A stretch of DNA of 64,000 bases from Atopobiaceae bacterium (GTDB lineage Bacteria; Actinomycetota; Coriobacteriia; Coriobacteriales; Atopobiaceae): contig JAKVON010000007.1 of NCBI GenBank assembly GCA_022482785.1, forward strand, positions 1 through 64,000. Reading direction: 5' to 3'. Position 1 is the first letter of the stretch, and each line of letters begins with the position of its first letter. A model generated the notes under the pieces. The model ran no database searches, was not told where the DNA came from, and worked only from the letters and a program-made list of their open reading frames with translations. The position numbers and the translations under genes were made by a program. Below are positions 43,022 to 52,291 of the stretch, piece after piece.

Positions 43022-43567
43022 ATGGACAAGGTAGCGATTCTTCTGGCAGACGGCTTCGAGCCCATCGAGGGCCTCACCGTGGTCGACGTCCTGAGAAGGG
43101 GCAGGGTCGACATAGCCACCGTCTCGATCATGGACGGCCTCACCGTGACGGCATCCCGCGACATCCCCGTCATCTGCGATGTCCTGTTCGATGACTACGA
43201 CTTCGACGAGGCGGAGTGGGTCGTGACCCCAGGCGGCATTCCAGGCGTCCCCAACCTTCGCGCCGATGCCCGCGTATGCCGGGTTCTCGAGGACTTCATG
43301 GCCAGAAAGCACGTGGCCTCGATATGCGCCGCCCCGTCGATCCTCGACGAACTGGGCCTGCTCGAGGGCCGCATCGCGACCTGCTTCCCAGGCTTCGAGA
43401 GGGACTTCCCCGCCGGGGTGCATCCCGAGGAGAACGGCGTCTACGTCGATGGCAACCTCGTCACGGCCTCGGGCATGGGTTGGTCGCTCCCCTTCGCCGA
43501 GGAGATTCTCAGAGCCATCAAGGGCGAGGACGCGGTAGAGACGGTCCGCAAGGGCCTTGCCCTGTAG
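43022..43567 (+). CDS. DJ-1/PfpI family protein
   Basis: Protein of 181 residues with the DJ-1 fold. The nucleophile-elbow cysteine is Cys102 in SICAAPSIL and the conserved acidic partner is Glu16 in GFEPIEG. The form resembles DJ-1/YajL/ThiJ rather than PfpI proteases: there is no PfpI-type GHGG, and VTPGGIPG is present. Family members act as redox sensors, chaperones or glyoxalase/deglycase-like enzymes. It starts with ATG 9 bp after the peptidase gene and is followed by the 99-bp inverted-repeat element. Confidence 0.9.
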   Translation: MDKVAILLADGFEPIEGLTVVDVLRRGRVDIATVSIMDGLTVTASRDIPVICDVLFDDYDFDEAEWVVTPGGIPGVPNLRADARVCRVLEDFMARKHVASICAAPSILDELGLLEGRIATCFPGFERDFPAGVHPEENGVYVDGNLVTASGMGWSLPFAEEILRAIKGEDAVETVRKGLAL

Positions 43568-43575
43568 GAGGGGAC

Positions 43576-43674
43576 GAAAACGCGATCAGTACCACAAAAG
43601 TGCGAGTAGCGCCGTTGCCCGCGGATTAAAGCCGCAGGTCGCTCGCAGCCGCCTGTGGTACTGATCGCGTTTTC
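43576..43674. repeat. 99-bp element with perfect 21-bp inverted arms
   Basis: Positions 43576-43596 are an exact reverse complement of 43654-43674. The arms begin GAAAACGCGATC and the right arm ends GATCGCGTTTTC, so each outer end has an A/T tract. The 57-bp centre can also fold: TGCGAG pairs with CTCGCA, and GCGG-attaaag-CCGC forms an inner hairpin. It sits between convergent genes (DJ-1 and a glycosyltransferase). It could be a bidirectional terminator, a mobile MITE/REP-like element, or a structured RNA. I saw no second copy in the window. Confidence 0.75.
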
Positions 43675-43720
43675 CCACAAGCCGAGCCCCACCGTCGGCC
43701 GTAGGTCTTCTCCGCAAGCC

Positions 43721-44755
43721 CTAGTTGAACTTCACGAGCTTCTGGGCGACGCGGTAGATGCCGATCGTCGCCTTCTCCCCCGCCTTGGTGGGCAGGTTCG
43801 TGGCGGTGCCGACGGCACCCATGCGGGCACGACGATACATCCTGATGTCATAGGCCTTGAGCTCGTCCCAGAGCTCCTCGCAGTTGTCCATCGCGTCAGG
43901 CTTGTCCGAGAGGCGCGAGAAGACGGAGCAGACCGCCATCATGAGCGTGAAGTACGACACCATGTAGCTGCGCAGCTTGACGGATTCGACCTCGTCGTAG
44001 AGGTGATAGGCGTGCATCATGACGCGCGTGATGCGCAGCTGCTGGTCGATGCGGCTGATCATGACGGACTCGTTCACCGATTGGTCGCCACGCCCGATGA
44101 AGTAGCGGTAGAGGTCGACGTCGAGGTAGTAGAGCGTCTTGCAGCGAGGCAGGGGGACGTAGGCATAGATGTTGTCAACGTAGAAGGTGTGCGAGGGCAT
44201 CGGCACGCCGCCGGCGCGCAGGATGTCGACGCGATAGCACAGCGAGTGCATGAGCAGGTTCTGGGCCATGTTGAAGTGGCCGATCTTGTCCCACGTGATG
44301 ATCTTGCCGCGAGGGAGGGCGTAACGGTAGTCGACGATGTTCTGCTTGCCGTCCTCGACGTGCTCATAGACGTAGTTCGTGATCACGAGGTCGACGCGCG
44401 TGTCGAACTCGATGAAGTGGCGAAGCGTCTCGAGGAGCTTCTGGAGGGCGAAGATGTCGAGCCAGTCGTCGGAGTCGACCACCTTGTAGTAGACTCCGTC
44501 GGCGGCCTTCACGCCGGCCATGACGGCGATGCCGTGCCCGCCGTTCTCCTGGTGAACGGCCTTGATGATGTCGGGGTGGCGCGCCTGCCACAGGTCGGCG
44601 CGCATGGCCGTGTCGTCCTTGGTCGAGCCGTCGTCGACGACGACGATCTGGACGTCCTTGGCGTAGTCGCTCCCCTCGAGGATCGACTCGATGCAATGGT
44701 CCATGTAGGCCGCCGAGTTATAGCACGGAATGGCGAACGTGATGGTTTTCTGCAT
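43721..44755 (-). CDS. Family 2 glycosyltransferase
   Basis: Protein of 344 residues. The GT-A fold begins ITFAIPCYNSAAYMDHCI, with QIVVVDDGSTKDDT binding the nucleotide sugar and YKVVDSDDWLD supplying the DxD metal site. There are no membrane helices. It lies 15 bp after glf on the same strand. This pairing suggests transfer of galactofuranose or a related sugar into a surface polymer, though donor and acceptor cannot be read from sequence. Confidence 0.9.
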   Translation of the reverse strand: MQKTITFAIPCYNSAAYMDHCIESILEGSDYAKDVQIVVVDDGSTKDDTAMRADLWQARHPDIIKAVHQENGGHGIAVMAGVKAADGVYYKVVDSDDWLDIFALQKLLETLRHFIEFDTRVDLVITNYVYEHVEDGKQNIVDYRYALPRGKIITWDKIGHFNMAQNLLMHSLCYRVDILRAGGVPMPSHTFYVDNIYAYVPLPRCKTLYYLDVDLYRYFIGRGDQSVNESVMISRIDQQLRITRVMMHAYHLYDEVESVKLRSYMVSYFTLMMAVCSVFSRLSDKPDAMDNCEELWDELKAYDIRMYRRARMGAVGTATNLPTKAGEKATIGIYRVAQKLVKFN

Positions 44756-44770
44756 GCTGTCCTGGCCTTG

Positions 44771-45973
44771 TTAGCTGTGTGTACGGATAATCTCGTCGGA
44801 GAGCTCGATGGCCGAGCTCGTGACGGCGTCCATGTCGTAGTAGCGGTACTCCGCGAGGCGGCCGACCGGATGGAAGTTGAGAAGCCCGCTCACGCGCTTG
44901 CGATACTGCTGGTACAGGTCGAGGTTCTGCTGCTCGAGGATGGCATAGTACGGCGTCTGGCCGCTGCCCGGCTCGTAGGCGCCCGGATACTCGCGCATGA
45001 TGGTGGTCTTGCCGGGAACGACCTGGCCGGTCATGAGCTTGAACTCGGATATGCGCGTGAAGTCCTCGCTCGTGGTGTAGTTGACCGTCGCCACGGGCTG
45101 GAACTGGTCTTGGTCGAGCGTCTCAAACCGCATGTCGAGCGTGCGGTACGGAAGGGCGCCCAAATCGAGCCCGAACAGCTCGTCGAGCGGACCGGTGTAG
45201 ACAATCTCGCCCAGGTAGGGCTTGCCGTCGACGAGAACGTGCTTCGAGGTGATCTCGAGGATGTCGCGCGCGTCGACGCCCAAGAAGACGTCGATGAGGT
45301 CATGGTCGAGCATGCGGTCGAAGAGCTTCGTGTAGCCTTCCTTCGGCATCCCCTGATGCGGGGCCTGGGGGAAGTAGCGGTCGTCGTCGCCGATGAAGAC
45401 CGGGACGCGCCCCGTGATCGAGGGGTCGATCTGGTCGGGGGTCTTGCCCCACTGCTTCATGGTGTAGTGGAGGAAGACGTTCTCGTAGACGTAATCGGCG
45501 ACCTCCTCGAGGTCGGGGTCCTTCTTGTCCCGCAGCTCCATGATGGGGACCTTCTTGTCGGCCCCGAAGGTGTCGACGAGCTTCTGGTAGAGTTGCTCTC
45601 CCCTCTCGTCGCCGAAGGCGAGCTTGAGGGAGGTGTGGTTGAAGGGGACCGGCATGAGGGTCCCGTTGATGTTGGCGAGGACCTTGTGCTGGTAGTCGGA
45701 CCAGTCGGTGAAGCGCGAGAGGAACTCGTGCACGCGGTCGTTGTACGTGTGGTAGATGTGCGGGCCGTACTGGTGGATGAGAATCCCGGCATCGTCGAGG
45801 CAGTCATAGGCGTTGCCGGCAACGTGATCGTGGCGCTCGAGCACGGCGACGCGGAAGCCACAGGCCTCGGCAAGCCGACGGGCGCAGACGGCCCCCGCAT
45901 AGCCCGCGCCGACGACGATCATGTCATACCCGGACGCATCGAAGCCAGCGGCGAGGCCAGTGTGGTAATCCAT
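44771..45973 (-). CDS. glf: UDP-galactopyranose mutase
   Basis: Flavoenzyme of 400 residues that isomerises UDP-galactopyranose and UDP-galactofuranose. The FAD-binding start is DMIVVGAGYAGAVCARRLAE. GNAYDCLDDAGILIHQYGPHIYHT is highly typical, as are VPFNHTSLKL, MKQWGKTPDQIDPSI and the C-terminal GRLAEYRYYDMD. ATG 45973 is chosen, with AGAGGATT upstream; it leaves a 13-residue lead before the fold. It makes the galactofuranose precursor, probably for the adjacent glycosyltransferase. A divergent promoter region with pta lies upstream. Confidence 0.95.
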   Translation of the reverse strand: MDYHTGLAAGFDASGYDMIVVGAGYAGAVCARRLAEACGFRVAVLERHDHVAGNAYDCLDDAGILIHQYGPHIYHTYNDRVHEFLSRFTDWSDYQHKVLANINGTLMPVPFNHTSLKLAFGDERGEQLYQKLVDTFGADKKVPIMELRDKKDPDLEEVADYVYENVFLHYTMKQWGKTPDQIDPSITGRVPVFIGDDDRYFPQAPHQGMPKEGYTKLFDRMLDHDLIDVFLGVDARDILEITSKHVLVDGKPYLGEIVYTGPLDELFGLDLGALPYRTLDMRFETLDQDQFQPVATVNYTTSEDFTRISEFKLMTGQVVPGKTTIMREYPGAYEPGSGQTPYYAILEQQNLDLYQQYRKRVSGLLNFHPVGRLAEYRYYDMDAVTSSAIELSDEIIRTHS

Positions 45974-46067
45974 GGAAATCCTCTCGTAAGCCAACAGGAC
46001 ACGTGGCGACATGGTCGCCGAACACAAAAGAATCGAGCGCACGCGTGAAGCCCACAGCTCGATCTCA

Positions 46068-46096
46068 CCGACGATGATAGCACGCGACCATATAAT
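46068..46096 (+). promoter_or_regulatory. Probable promoter of pta
   Basis: A perfect TATAAT (46091-46096) with CCGACG (46068-46073) 17 bp upstream, 90 bp before the pta start. It overlaps the divergent glf promoter candidate, so the two could interfere. Confidence 0.5.
46074..46082 (-). promoter_or_regulatory. Probable extended -10 promoter of glf
   Basis: On the minus strand TGCTATCAT fits TGnTAnnnT, about 100 bp before the glf start. No good -35 element. Confidence 0.4.
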
Positions 46097-46185
46097 GAAG
46101 AGGTAAAGCGGCCATCGGCCAGCATATGCGCAGAATCTCCGAATGGCCACTCCCGGAACCGCACGACAGAGGAAAGAAGGACCGC

Positions 46186-47169
46186 ATGAGCGAGTTTCTG
46201 AACAGGATGAAGGCCACGGCCAAGGCGGACAAGAAGACGATCGTCCTGCCCGAGGGCGAGGACCAGCGCACCATAGATGCCGCGAAGGCCGTGATCTCAG
46301 AGGATGTCGCAAACGTCATCATCCTGGGAGACCCCGCCTCGATCGACGTGCCTGGAGCGACGGTCGTCGATCCCAAGACCTCGGACAGGCACGAGGCCTA
46401 TGCCGCCAAGCTCGCCGAGCTCCGTGCCAAGAAGGGCATGACGCTCGAGCAGGCTCGGGAGCAGGTGAACGACAACACCTACTTCGGCACCATGATGGTG
46501 AAGATGGGCGATGCCGACGGCCTGGTCTCGGGGGCGTGCCACTCGACCGCCAACACCCTTCGTCCCGCGCTCCAGATCCTGAAGACGGCGCCAGGCACCA
46601 AGCTCGTCTCGGCCTTCATGATGATGTGCATCCCCGACTGCGAGTTCGGCGAGGGCGGCACCCTCATGTTCGCCGACTGCGGCCTCAACGAGTACCCCGA
46701 CGCCGATCAGCTCTCCGAGATTGCCATCTCCTGTGGCGCTACCTGGAAGGCCTTCATGGGGAGCGAGCCCAGGATTGCCATGCTCTCCTACTCCTCAAAG
46801 GGCTCTGCCAAGGGCGAGTGGGTCGAGAAGCCTCGCGCGGCCGCAGCCTCGGTCAACGAGAAGGTCCCCGAGCTCGCCTGCGACGGCGAGCTGCAGCTTG
46901 ACGCCGCTCTCGTGAAGAGCGTCGCCGCCCTTAAGGCCCCCGACTCCAAGGTCGCCGGCAACGCGAACGTGCTCGTCTTCCCCAACCTCGACGCCGGCAA
47001 CATCGGCTACAAGCTCGTGCAGCGCCTGGGCAAGGCCGAGGCATACGGCCCTCTGCTCCAGGGCATCGCCAAGCCGGTCAACGACCTCTCCCGCGGATGC
47101 TCGGCGGCGGACATCGAGGGCGTCATCGCGATCACGGCCGTCCAGGCCCAGATGGCACAGTCGAAGTAG
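46186..47169 (+). CDS. pta: Phosphate acetyltransferase
   Basis: Interconverts acetyl-CoA and acetyl phosphate. The 327-residue protein is the short single-domain type, with KKTIVLPEGEDQRTI at the start, VSGACHSTANTLRPALQ, and FPNLDAGNIGYKLVQRLG. ATG 46186 (MSEFLNRMK) has GAAGGACC upstream; the in-frame ATG 20 codons earlier has none. With acetate kinase (encoded separately at 56416-57582) it forms the ATP-yielding acetate pathway. The two genes are about 9 kb apart rather than in one operon, as they often are elsewhere. Confidence 0.95.
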   Translation: MSEFLNRMKATAKADKKTIVLPEGEDQRTIDAAKAVISEDVANVIILGDPASIDVPGATVVDPKTSDRHEAYAAKLAELRAKKGMTLEQAREQVNDNTYFGTMMVKMGDADGLVSGACHSTANTLRPALQILKTAPGTKLVSAFMMMCIPDCEFGEGGTLMFADCGLNEYPDADQLSEIAISCGATWKAFMGSEPRIAMLSYSSKGSAKGEWVEKPRAAAASVNEKVPELACDGELQLDAALVKSVAALKAPDSKVAGNANVLVFPNLDAGNIGYKLVQRLGKAEAYGPLLQGIAKPVNDLSRGCSAADIEGVIAITAVQAQMAQSK

Positions 47170-47202
47170 AGCCCTTCCGCACCCTGACCAGAGGAGCAGC
47201 TG

Positions 47203-47847
47203 ATGTACTCGTACAACTATGGGCTCGGATCGAGCTCGCCCAGCCCCGCGGCATCACTTCTCGCCCCCACCTGCGTGCTGTTGGTGGTGGCCTTCATCGC
47301 GTCGGTCGTCGTCTCCGTCATCGTCTACAGGAACTTCGTGAGCACGCACGACGAGCCCCTTATCAGGATTGGCCACAAGGAGACGTGGGGGCCGTTCCTC
47401 CGCTTCGAGAGGCTGGCGATCGACGGCATCCTCAAGGCCCTCTACCTCTTCTTTGCCGTCAATGCCGCCTTCTGCTGGATTGCCATCGTGATCGCAAGCA
47501 TCTTCGCGGGCGCGGCGGCATTCCTCGTCGCCGTCCTCGGAGGAGGGATTCTGCTCGTCCTCATCGAGATCGTCCTGAGGCTCGGCTACGAGACCCGCAT
47601 GCTCCTTGTCATCATCACCAAGAACACGAACGACCTTTCTGCTGGGCTGCTCGCCCACTCGTCCGTGGAGCAAGGCGCGTTCCCGGCTCCCGACCTGTCC
47701 CCGTCCTCTGTTTCGCAGGATTCGGGGACGGTGACGACGCAAGGCGCACGGCAGGATGCGGCAAGCGGATGGACGTGCGCAAAGTGTGGAACCACGAACA
47801 TCGAGGCCGCGACGTTCTGCCGCACCTGCGGCACGCATAGGCCATAG
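47203..47847 (+). CDS. Membrane protein with C-terminal zinc ribbon (DUF4282-like)
   Basis: Protein of 214 residues. There are three to four hydrophobic helices (about residues 20-43, 80-103 and 105-125). The middle region FLRFERLAID...RLGYETRMLLVIITKNTNDL resembles DUF4282 proteins. A Ser/Thr-rich spacer leads to a zinc ribbon CAKC...CRTC at the C terminus. The start follows GAGGAG. Function unknown; it is 33 bp after pta and may be co-transcribed with it. A strong terminator follows. Confidence 0.72.
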   Translation: MYSYNYGLGSSSPSPAASLLAPTCVLLVVAFIASVVVSVIVYRNFVSTHDEPLIRIGHKETWGPFLRFERLAIDGILKALYLFFAVNAAFCWIAIVIASIFAGAAAFLVAVLGGGILLVLIEIVLRLGYETRMLLVIITKNTNDLSAGLLAHSSVEQGAFPAPDLSPSSVSQDSGTVTTQGARQDAASGWTCAKCGTTNIEAATFCRTCGTHRP

Positions 47848-47882
47848 TGCCTACGGCTCTGCTCTGACATCGAATCGGCACG

Positions 47883-47914
47883 GAGGCCGGCGCAGCGCAT
47901 GTGCCGGCCTCTTT
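47883..47914 (+). terminator. Rho-independent terminator after the zinc-ribbon gene
   Basis: GAGGCCGGC / GCCGGCCTC, a 9-bp stem with an 11-base loop, followed by TTT on the plus strand, 35 bp past the stop. Confidence 0.75.
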
Positions 47915-48003
47915 GCGTTCCGCGGAAGCGAGGCGATGGGCGACCACCCGCCAGCGCCCGAACCTATCGTCAGGCGGCTCCAAGGCCAAACCAGCATGCC
48001 ACG

Positions 48004-48043
48004 AAAAGCTCCGCTCGCCACTGACACCAGAGGCGAGCGGAGC
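48004..48043 (-). terminator. Rho-independent terminator of the Cna-B surface protein gene
   Basis: A perfect 12-bp stem GCTCCGCTCGCC / GGCGAGCGGAGC with a 12-base loop, followed on the minus strand by TTTT, 22 bp past the stop. Confidence 0.85.
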
Positions 48044-48064
48044 CGGCAAAGCATCGGCGCAGGG

Positions 48065-51000
48065 CTACGAACGGCTGCGCTTGAGAAGAAGCGCCCCGAC
48101 GCCCAGCATGGCAGCACCACCGACGGCAATGATGCCGATCATGAGCAGGCTCGCGCTCATATCCCCGGTATATGGCGTCGTGGTTCCAGACGTCGTGTCC
48201 GTCGAGGTGGATGTGGAGGGGGTCAGCGGCGTGATGTAGTCGTGGTAGGTGTTGGTGAACGTTGCGCTCCAGCCATCCGCGTCGGAGCCCGTCACGGTTC
48301 CGCCGGCAGCCGAGTAATAGGAGCCATTGGAGCCGAGCGTCTCGACCACGGAATAGGTCACGCCCTGGTCGAGGCCATCGAACTTCGCCGCCCAGGAGTT
48401 ATCGGCATTGAGGATGACGCTCCTGCCGGTGTCGGAGCCGTTGGCGAAGAGCTCTACCCGAACGTAGGAAGGACGCTTTCCTGCAGCGTCATTGTTGTCG
48501 CTCCACACCTTGTTCACGGAGAGGTTGGTCTTGTCGTAGGTATTGGTGACGGCCTCGGCATACCCGTCGTCAGCGCTTCCGGTGACGTCTCCGTAGGTTG
48601 TTGCGTAGTCGCTCACGTCGGCCTCGACCACCTTGTAGAGCATGGTGGTGCCGTCGGCCGCGACCTTGTCGAGATTCTTCCAGGTATGCGCCCAGGAGTC
48701 AGCGGATGTCACCGTGACGGCGTCGCCGTAGTTGGCATAGGTGGTGCCACCGTCAGAGGATGATTGGAGCTGCAGCGAGACCGATGAGGGCTGCGACGCG
48801 TTCACGCCGTTCGACCAAATCTTGGTCGCCGTGAAGCTCGTCGGGTCGTAGGTGTTCGTGACGTTGACGGTCCACCCATCGGAATCCGAGCCGCTCAGTT
48901 TCCCATAGGTCGTCGCATAGTTGCCGACGGGTTCTTCGACGACACTGTACGTGCCATTCCGGTCAAGGCCGTCGAACGTGTTGGTCCAGTTGTTGTCGGC
49001 ATTGAGCACACAGGTCGCGAGCTGGGTCTCGCCGTTCTTGAGCGCGATGTTGACCGACGTGGGCCTGTCAGCCTCCGCCTGCCCGCCGTAGTTCCATGTC
49101 TTCGTGACCGTAAGCTTGGTGAAGTCGTAGGTGTTGGTGATGGTCTGGGAGTAGCCGTCCGTCGCCTTCCCGCTTACCGAGCCTTCGTCGGTGGTGTAGC
49201 CGTCTATCGGAGTCTCGACGGCCTTGTATTTAATTTCGACACCCTTGCTGTCATAGGAAGGCAGGCCGCTCCACTCGTGTATCCATTTCCCAGCAGCGTC
49301 CAGCGTCTGTGCGTCACCGTAGTCGGCCCAGGTCTTGCCACTGTCGAGGCTCTGCTGAAGTTGCACGGTCACGGAGTCGGGCGGCGTGGGATCGGTGCCG
49401 TTGTCCCACGTCTTTGTAACCGTAAACGTGGTGGGATTATATTTGTTGTCGAGACCGACGTAGCCGAAGTTGTTCTGGAAATGCGGGCCATCAATCGAAG
49501 CCGTATAGCCGTTCGGCGTGGTTTCCTCGAGCGTATACCCATCAGACAATGTGCCCTTAGCTACGAGTGCTGGCCAGATGTAGTACCAGCCATTCGCGTC
49601 GTTGAGCGTCACGGGGTTGGTGATGTTGTTGCCGAGGGCGTCCTTGTCAACCGTTACGCCATCCTTTTTCAACGTCACTTGTACCGATGTTGGGCGATAG
49701 GCCTCGTAGCCCTCATCAACCCACAGCTTGAACGCGGCGACGGCCATGTAGTCACCGCTATTGAACGTGTTGGTGATCGTCGACGTGTAGCCGTCGGTCG
49801 CACTGCCGCTCGCCTTGCCGTCGCCGTATGCGGTGTAGCCGGTTGGCGCGTTGTTTTCATACACATAGTACGTAAGCGTCGAATCGACCGTGATAGTGAC
49901 AGTCCAATTGTTGGTGGCATCCAGCACGTAGTCATTGATATGCGTATCGGCCGATTTCGTCGGGCTGCTGTACACGTTCAACGTCACGCTTGCGGGATGC
50001 GTCTCCGTCGAGCCGTTCATGTTCCACACCTTGGTGAGCTTCAAGGTCGTGGGTTTATACGTATTGGTGACGGTCTGGGCATAGCCGCCTTTGACAGTGC
50101 CCGTTACCGTCGCGCCCTTGCCGCTGTTCGCGGTCGTGTAGCCGGTGAGAGGCGTCTCGGTGACGTAGTACGTCAGAGTCGGGTCGAGGTGCTCCCACTT
50201 GTAGGTAGTTCCCTTCGAGGTGTCGTAGGTAACGGGATTGGTGATGGACGCGCCCGTCACGTCGGTGGTGACCTTCGCGCCGTTGCTGTTGTAGAGGGTC
50301 ATCGTTACGCTCGGGTTACCACCAGCTGGCGTGCCGGATGTGTTGACCCATTCCTTCGTCACCGTGAAGCTCGTGTCCACGAGCGAGAAGCTCCACGTGC
50401 CAAGGCTCACAGAGCGATCGTAGTGTGCCCAGACGTCCAGCGCGCACATGTCGCCATCGCCCAGGAGCTTGCCTTTGTAGTTGATTGCCGTCTTGTCGTT
50501 GGTGAACGCCATGGCGCCGTTGCTCGAATCGACGCCAGTCGTCGCGTCGACCTGGCTGCCGACCTCCCAGTTGTACTTGAGTGTCCAGGGTGCCGTGGTG
50601 TCCCCCGCATTCGAGGCTGAGTTGTTGAAGTAGATGGTCGAGTTGGGATCGGTGCCGTTCAGACGTGAGATCTTGATGCCGAAGGGGTTCTGCTCCACGT
50701 CGAGCAGCGGGAAGTGAATCTCACCGCCCTTAAGTTTGATCGAGGCCTTGATGGTGCCGTACGTGTCTGCAGGTACGACCTTGCCGTTGGCGTCCCTGCC
50801 GTTCCAGGCGATGGAGTTGGTCGCACCCTTCACCAACGTGTTGCCGAGCACTACCGTGCCACCGCCCACGCTCGAGAAATCGAGGTCGATCTCGTAGGAA
50901 GTAGCGGAGATGTTCGAGCTGGCATCGAAGCTGAACGTGCCGCCCTTGCCCACATAGCCTTCGTTGGAGTTGGAGTCTCCCGTGCCCGTGAAGGCGAATT

Positions 51001-52204
51001 TGTCGATGGTGCCGGCACCCGCGGTGGGATCGGTGGGAATGCTCAGGGCCTTGAGGGCCTCAGGCGAGGGCTTCTCATAGAACAGGTTATACGTCTTGTC
51101 AAGACTCGCATCGTACGGCGTGTTGTTCAATGAGATGCCATGCGACGAGACGTCGCTGAGCGTTGCGTTGTTGGAACGTACGCCATGGTAGAGCGACGAG
51201 GAGCCACCCTCCGCCGTGTTCAGCAAACCGCGGTTGTTGGCGAAGAACACGAACCCGAACGGATCCATGCCATTGAAGTCGACCTTGTACTGGTAGCCAT
51301 CGTCGGTGACGGCATACACGTCCGAGTAGAGCGAGCCCGTGCTCACGCCATTGGAAAGCACGTTTCCGCCCATGTTGATGAAGAGCGTGCTCGTGAACAC
51401 GCGGCCGGTCTGCAGCGTGTTGCCGTTGTAGACCGAGAGGTCCCAGCTGGCGATGGTGCCGCCCTTCTGGGTCTGCGCGAAGGGCGTGGCATCGGTGGCC
51501 TTCTTCTTCACGGGATTGTCTCCCGTATGGGCCGACGAGAAGTAGACGACCGTGTAGATGCCCGTCTCGGGGGCGGTGAACTCGTTCGCGTTCGTCTTGA
51601 CGCCTGCGACATAGCCCGTGGTAGAGCTGCTTATGGTGTTGCTTGAGGTCACCTTGTAGCCGGCTCCCCTGCCCGCGAGGTCGACGCCGCCGACCTCCTG
51701 GGCGCTGTCGTAGATGAAGCCAGGCGTGGAGCTGGTAGCCTTGGAGTCGAGGTCGATGAGCGTGACGCCGGCCTTGCCAGGGGTCTTGCCGTCGGCGATG
51801 GCGTCGGCGATGTTGGCGTATTCGCCCCGCGCGATGTAGACGTCACCCGTGTTGACGTAGGCGAGCTGGGCGTCGGAGTAGCTCGTGCCCATGGCGCCAT
51901 TTGAGAACAGGTAGCCCGATCTGGCGCCCGAGCTGCTGGTGTTGTAGAGCTTGGCGTTCGCAACGCTCGTGCCGAGATAGACGGTCTCGCCCTTCTCCAG
52001 ATAGACATGCATGACGGAGAGGCGCGGGTCGCCGAGCGTCAACGAGTTGTAACGCTCGGTATAGGGTCGGTAGCCCCCGTTGGAGACGAGATCGCGCGTG
52101 CCCTCGGCGAACGCCTGCGGTGCAAAGACGAGCAAGGCGACGAGAACAGCGAGAATCGCGGCACAGGAACGAAGAGCCGAATGACGGCCGTTCGCACTAG
52201 TCAT
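48065..52204 (-). CDS. Wall-anchored surface protein with about seven Cna-B repeats
   Basis: Protein of 1379 residues, exported and probably sortase-anchored. A signal peptide (hydrophobic core LRSCAAILAVLVALLVF, cleavage after QAFA) is followed by a unique adhesin-like region of about 600 residues. About seven Cna-B domains of 85-110 residues come next, each opening like TKxWxN or TVTKTW and closing TNTYxP. The C terminus has a Thr/Ser-rich linker, TPYTGD in place of LPxTG, a hydrophobic helix and KRSRS. ATG 52204 has GGGGGAG upstream; a longer start would lack a signal at the N terminus. Codon use looks less GC-biased than in the neighbouring genes, suggesting transfer or relaxed constraint. 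No sortase gene is in the window. Likely role: adhesion or a stalk-like surface structure. Confidence 0.9.
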   Translation of the reverse strand: MTSANGRHSALRSCAAILAVLVALLVFAPQAFAEGTRDLVSNGGYRPYTERYNSLTLGDPRLSVMHVYLEKGETVYLGTSVANAKLYNTSSSGARSGYLFSNGAMGTSYSDAQLAYVNTGDVYIARGEYANIADAIADGKTPGKAGVTLIDLDSKATSSTPGFIYDSAQEVGGVDLAGRGAGYKVTSSNTISSSTTGYVAGVKTNANEFTAPETGIYTVVYFSSAHTGDNPVKKKATDATPFAQTQKGGTIASWDLSVYNGNTLQTGRVFTSTLFINMGGNVLSNGVSTGSLYSDVYAVTDDGYQYKVDFNGMDPFGFVFFANNRGLLNTAEGGSSSLYHGVRSNNATLSDVSSHGISLNNTPYDASLDKTYNLFYEKPSPEALKALSIPTDPTAGAGTIDKFAFTGTGDSNSNEGYVGKGGTFSFDASSNISATSYEIDLDFSSVGGGTVVLGNTLVKGATNSIAWNGRDANGKVVPADTYGTIKASIKLKGGEIHFPLLDVEQNPFGIKISRLNGTDPNSTIYFNNSASNAGDTTAPWTLKYNWEVGSQVDATTGVDSSNGAMAFTNDKTAINYKGKLLGDGDMCALDVWAHYDRSVSLGTWSFSLVDTSFTVTKEWVNTSGTPAGGNPSVTMTLYNSNGAKVTTDVTGASITNPVTYDTSKGTTYKWEHLDPTLTYYVTETPLTGYTTANSGKGATVTGTVKGGYAQTVTNTYKPTTLKLTKVWNMNGSTETHPASVTLNVYSSPTKSADTHINDYVLDATNNWTVTITVDSTLTYYVYENNAPTGYTAYGDGKASGSATDGYTSTITNTFNSGDYMAVAAFKLWVDEGYEAYRPTSVQVTLKKDGVTVDKDALGNNITNPVTLNDANGWYYIWPALVAKGTLSDGYTLEETTPNGYTASIDGPHFQNNFGYVGLDNKYNPTTFTVTKTWDNGTDPTPPDSVTVQLQQSLDSGKTWADYGDAQTLDAAGKWIHEWSGLPSYDSKGVEIKYKAVETPIDGYTTDEGSVSGKATDGYSQTITNTYDFTKLTVTKTWNYGGQAEADRPTSVNIALKNGETQLATCVLNADNNWTNTFDGLDRNGTYSVVEEPVGNYATTYGKLSGSDSDGWTVNVTNTYDPTSFTATKIWSNGVNASQPSSVSLQLQSSSDGGTTYANYGDAVTVTSADSWAHTWKNLDKVAADGTTMLYKVVEADVSDYATTYGDVTGSADDGYAEAVTNTYDKTNLSVNKVWSDNNDAAGKRPSYVRVELFANGSDTGRSVILNADNSWAAKFDGLDQGVTYSVVETLGSNGSYYSAAGGTVTGSDADGWSATFTNTYHDYITPLTPSTSTSTDTTSGTTTPYTGDMSASLLMIGIIAVGGAAMLGVGALLLKRSRS

Positions 52205-52291
52205 GAGAAAACTCCCCCCGTTTGTTGCATTAAGGGAGAGTTTACTCTGAAAGAGCACTGATGTCGTACTGCTATCCGACAGGCGACAGCC

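Noticed and set aside
43576-43674. CRISPR repeat pair
   Set aside because: Only two arms exist, in inverted orientation, with no spacer series or cas genes.
48065-52204. Part of a pilus operon
   Set aside because: There is no sortase C or second pilin gene beside it; neighbours are pckA and a small membrane protein, and the gene has its own terminator.
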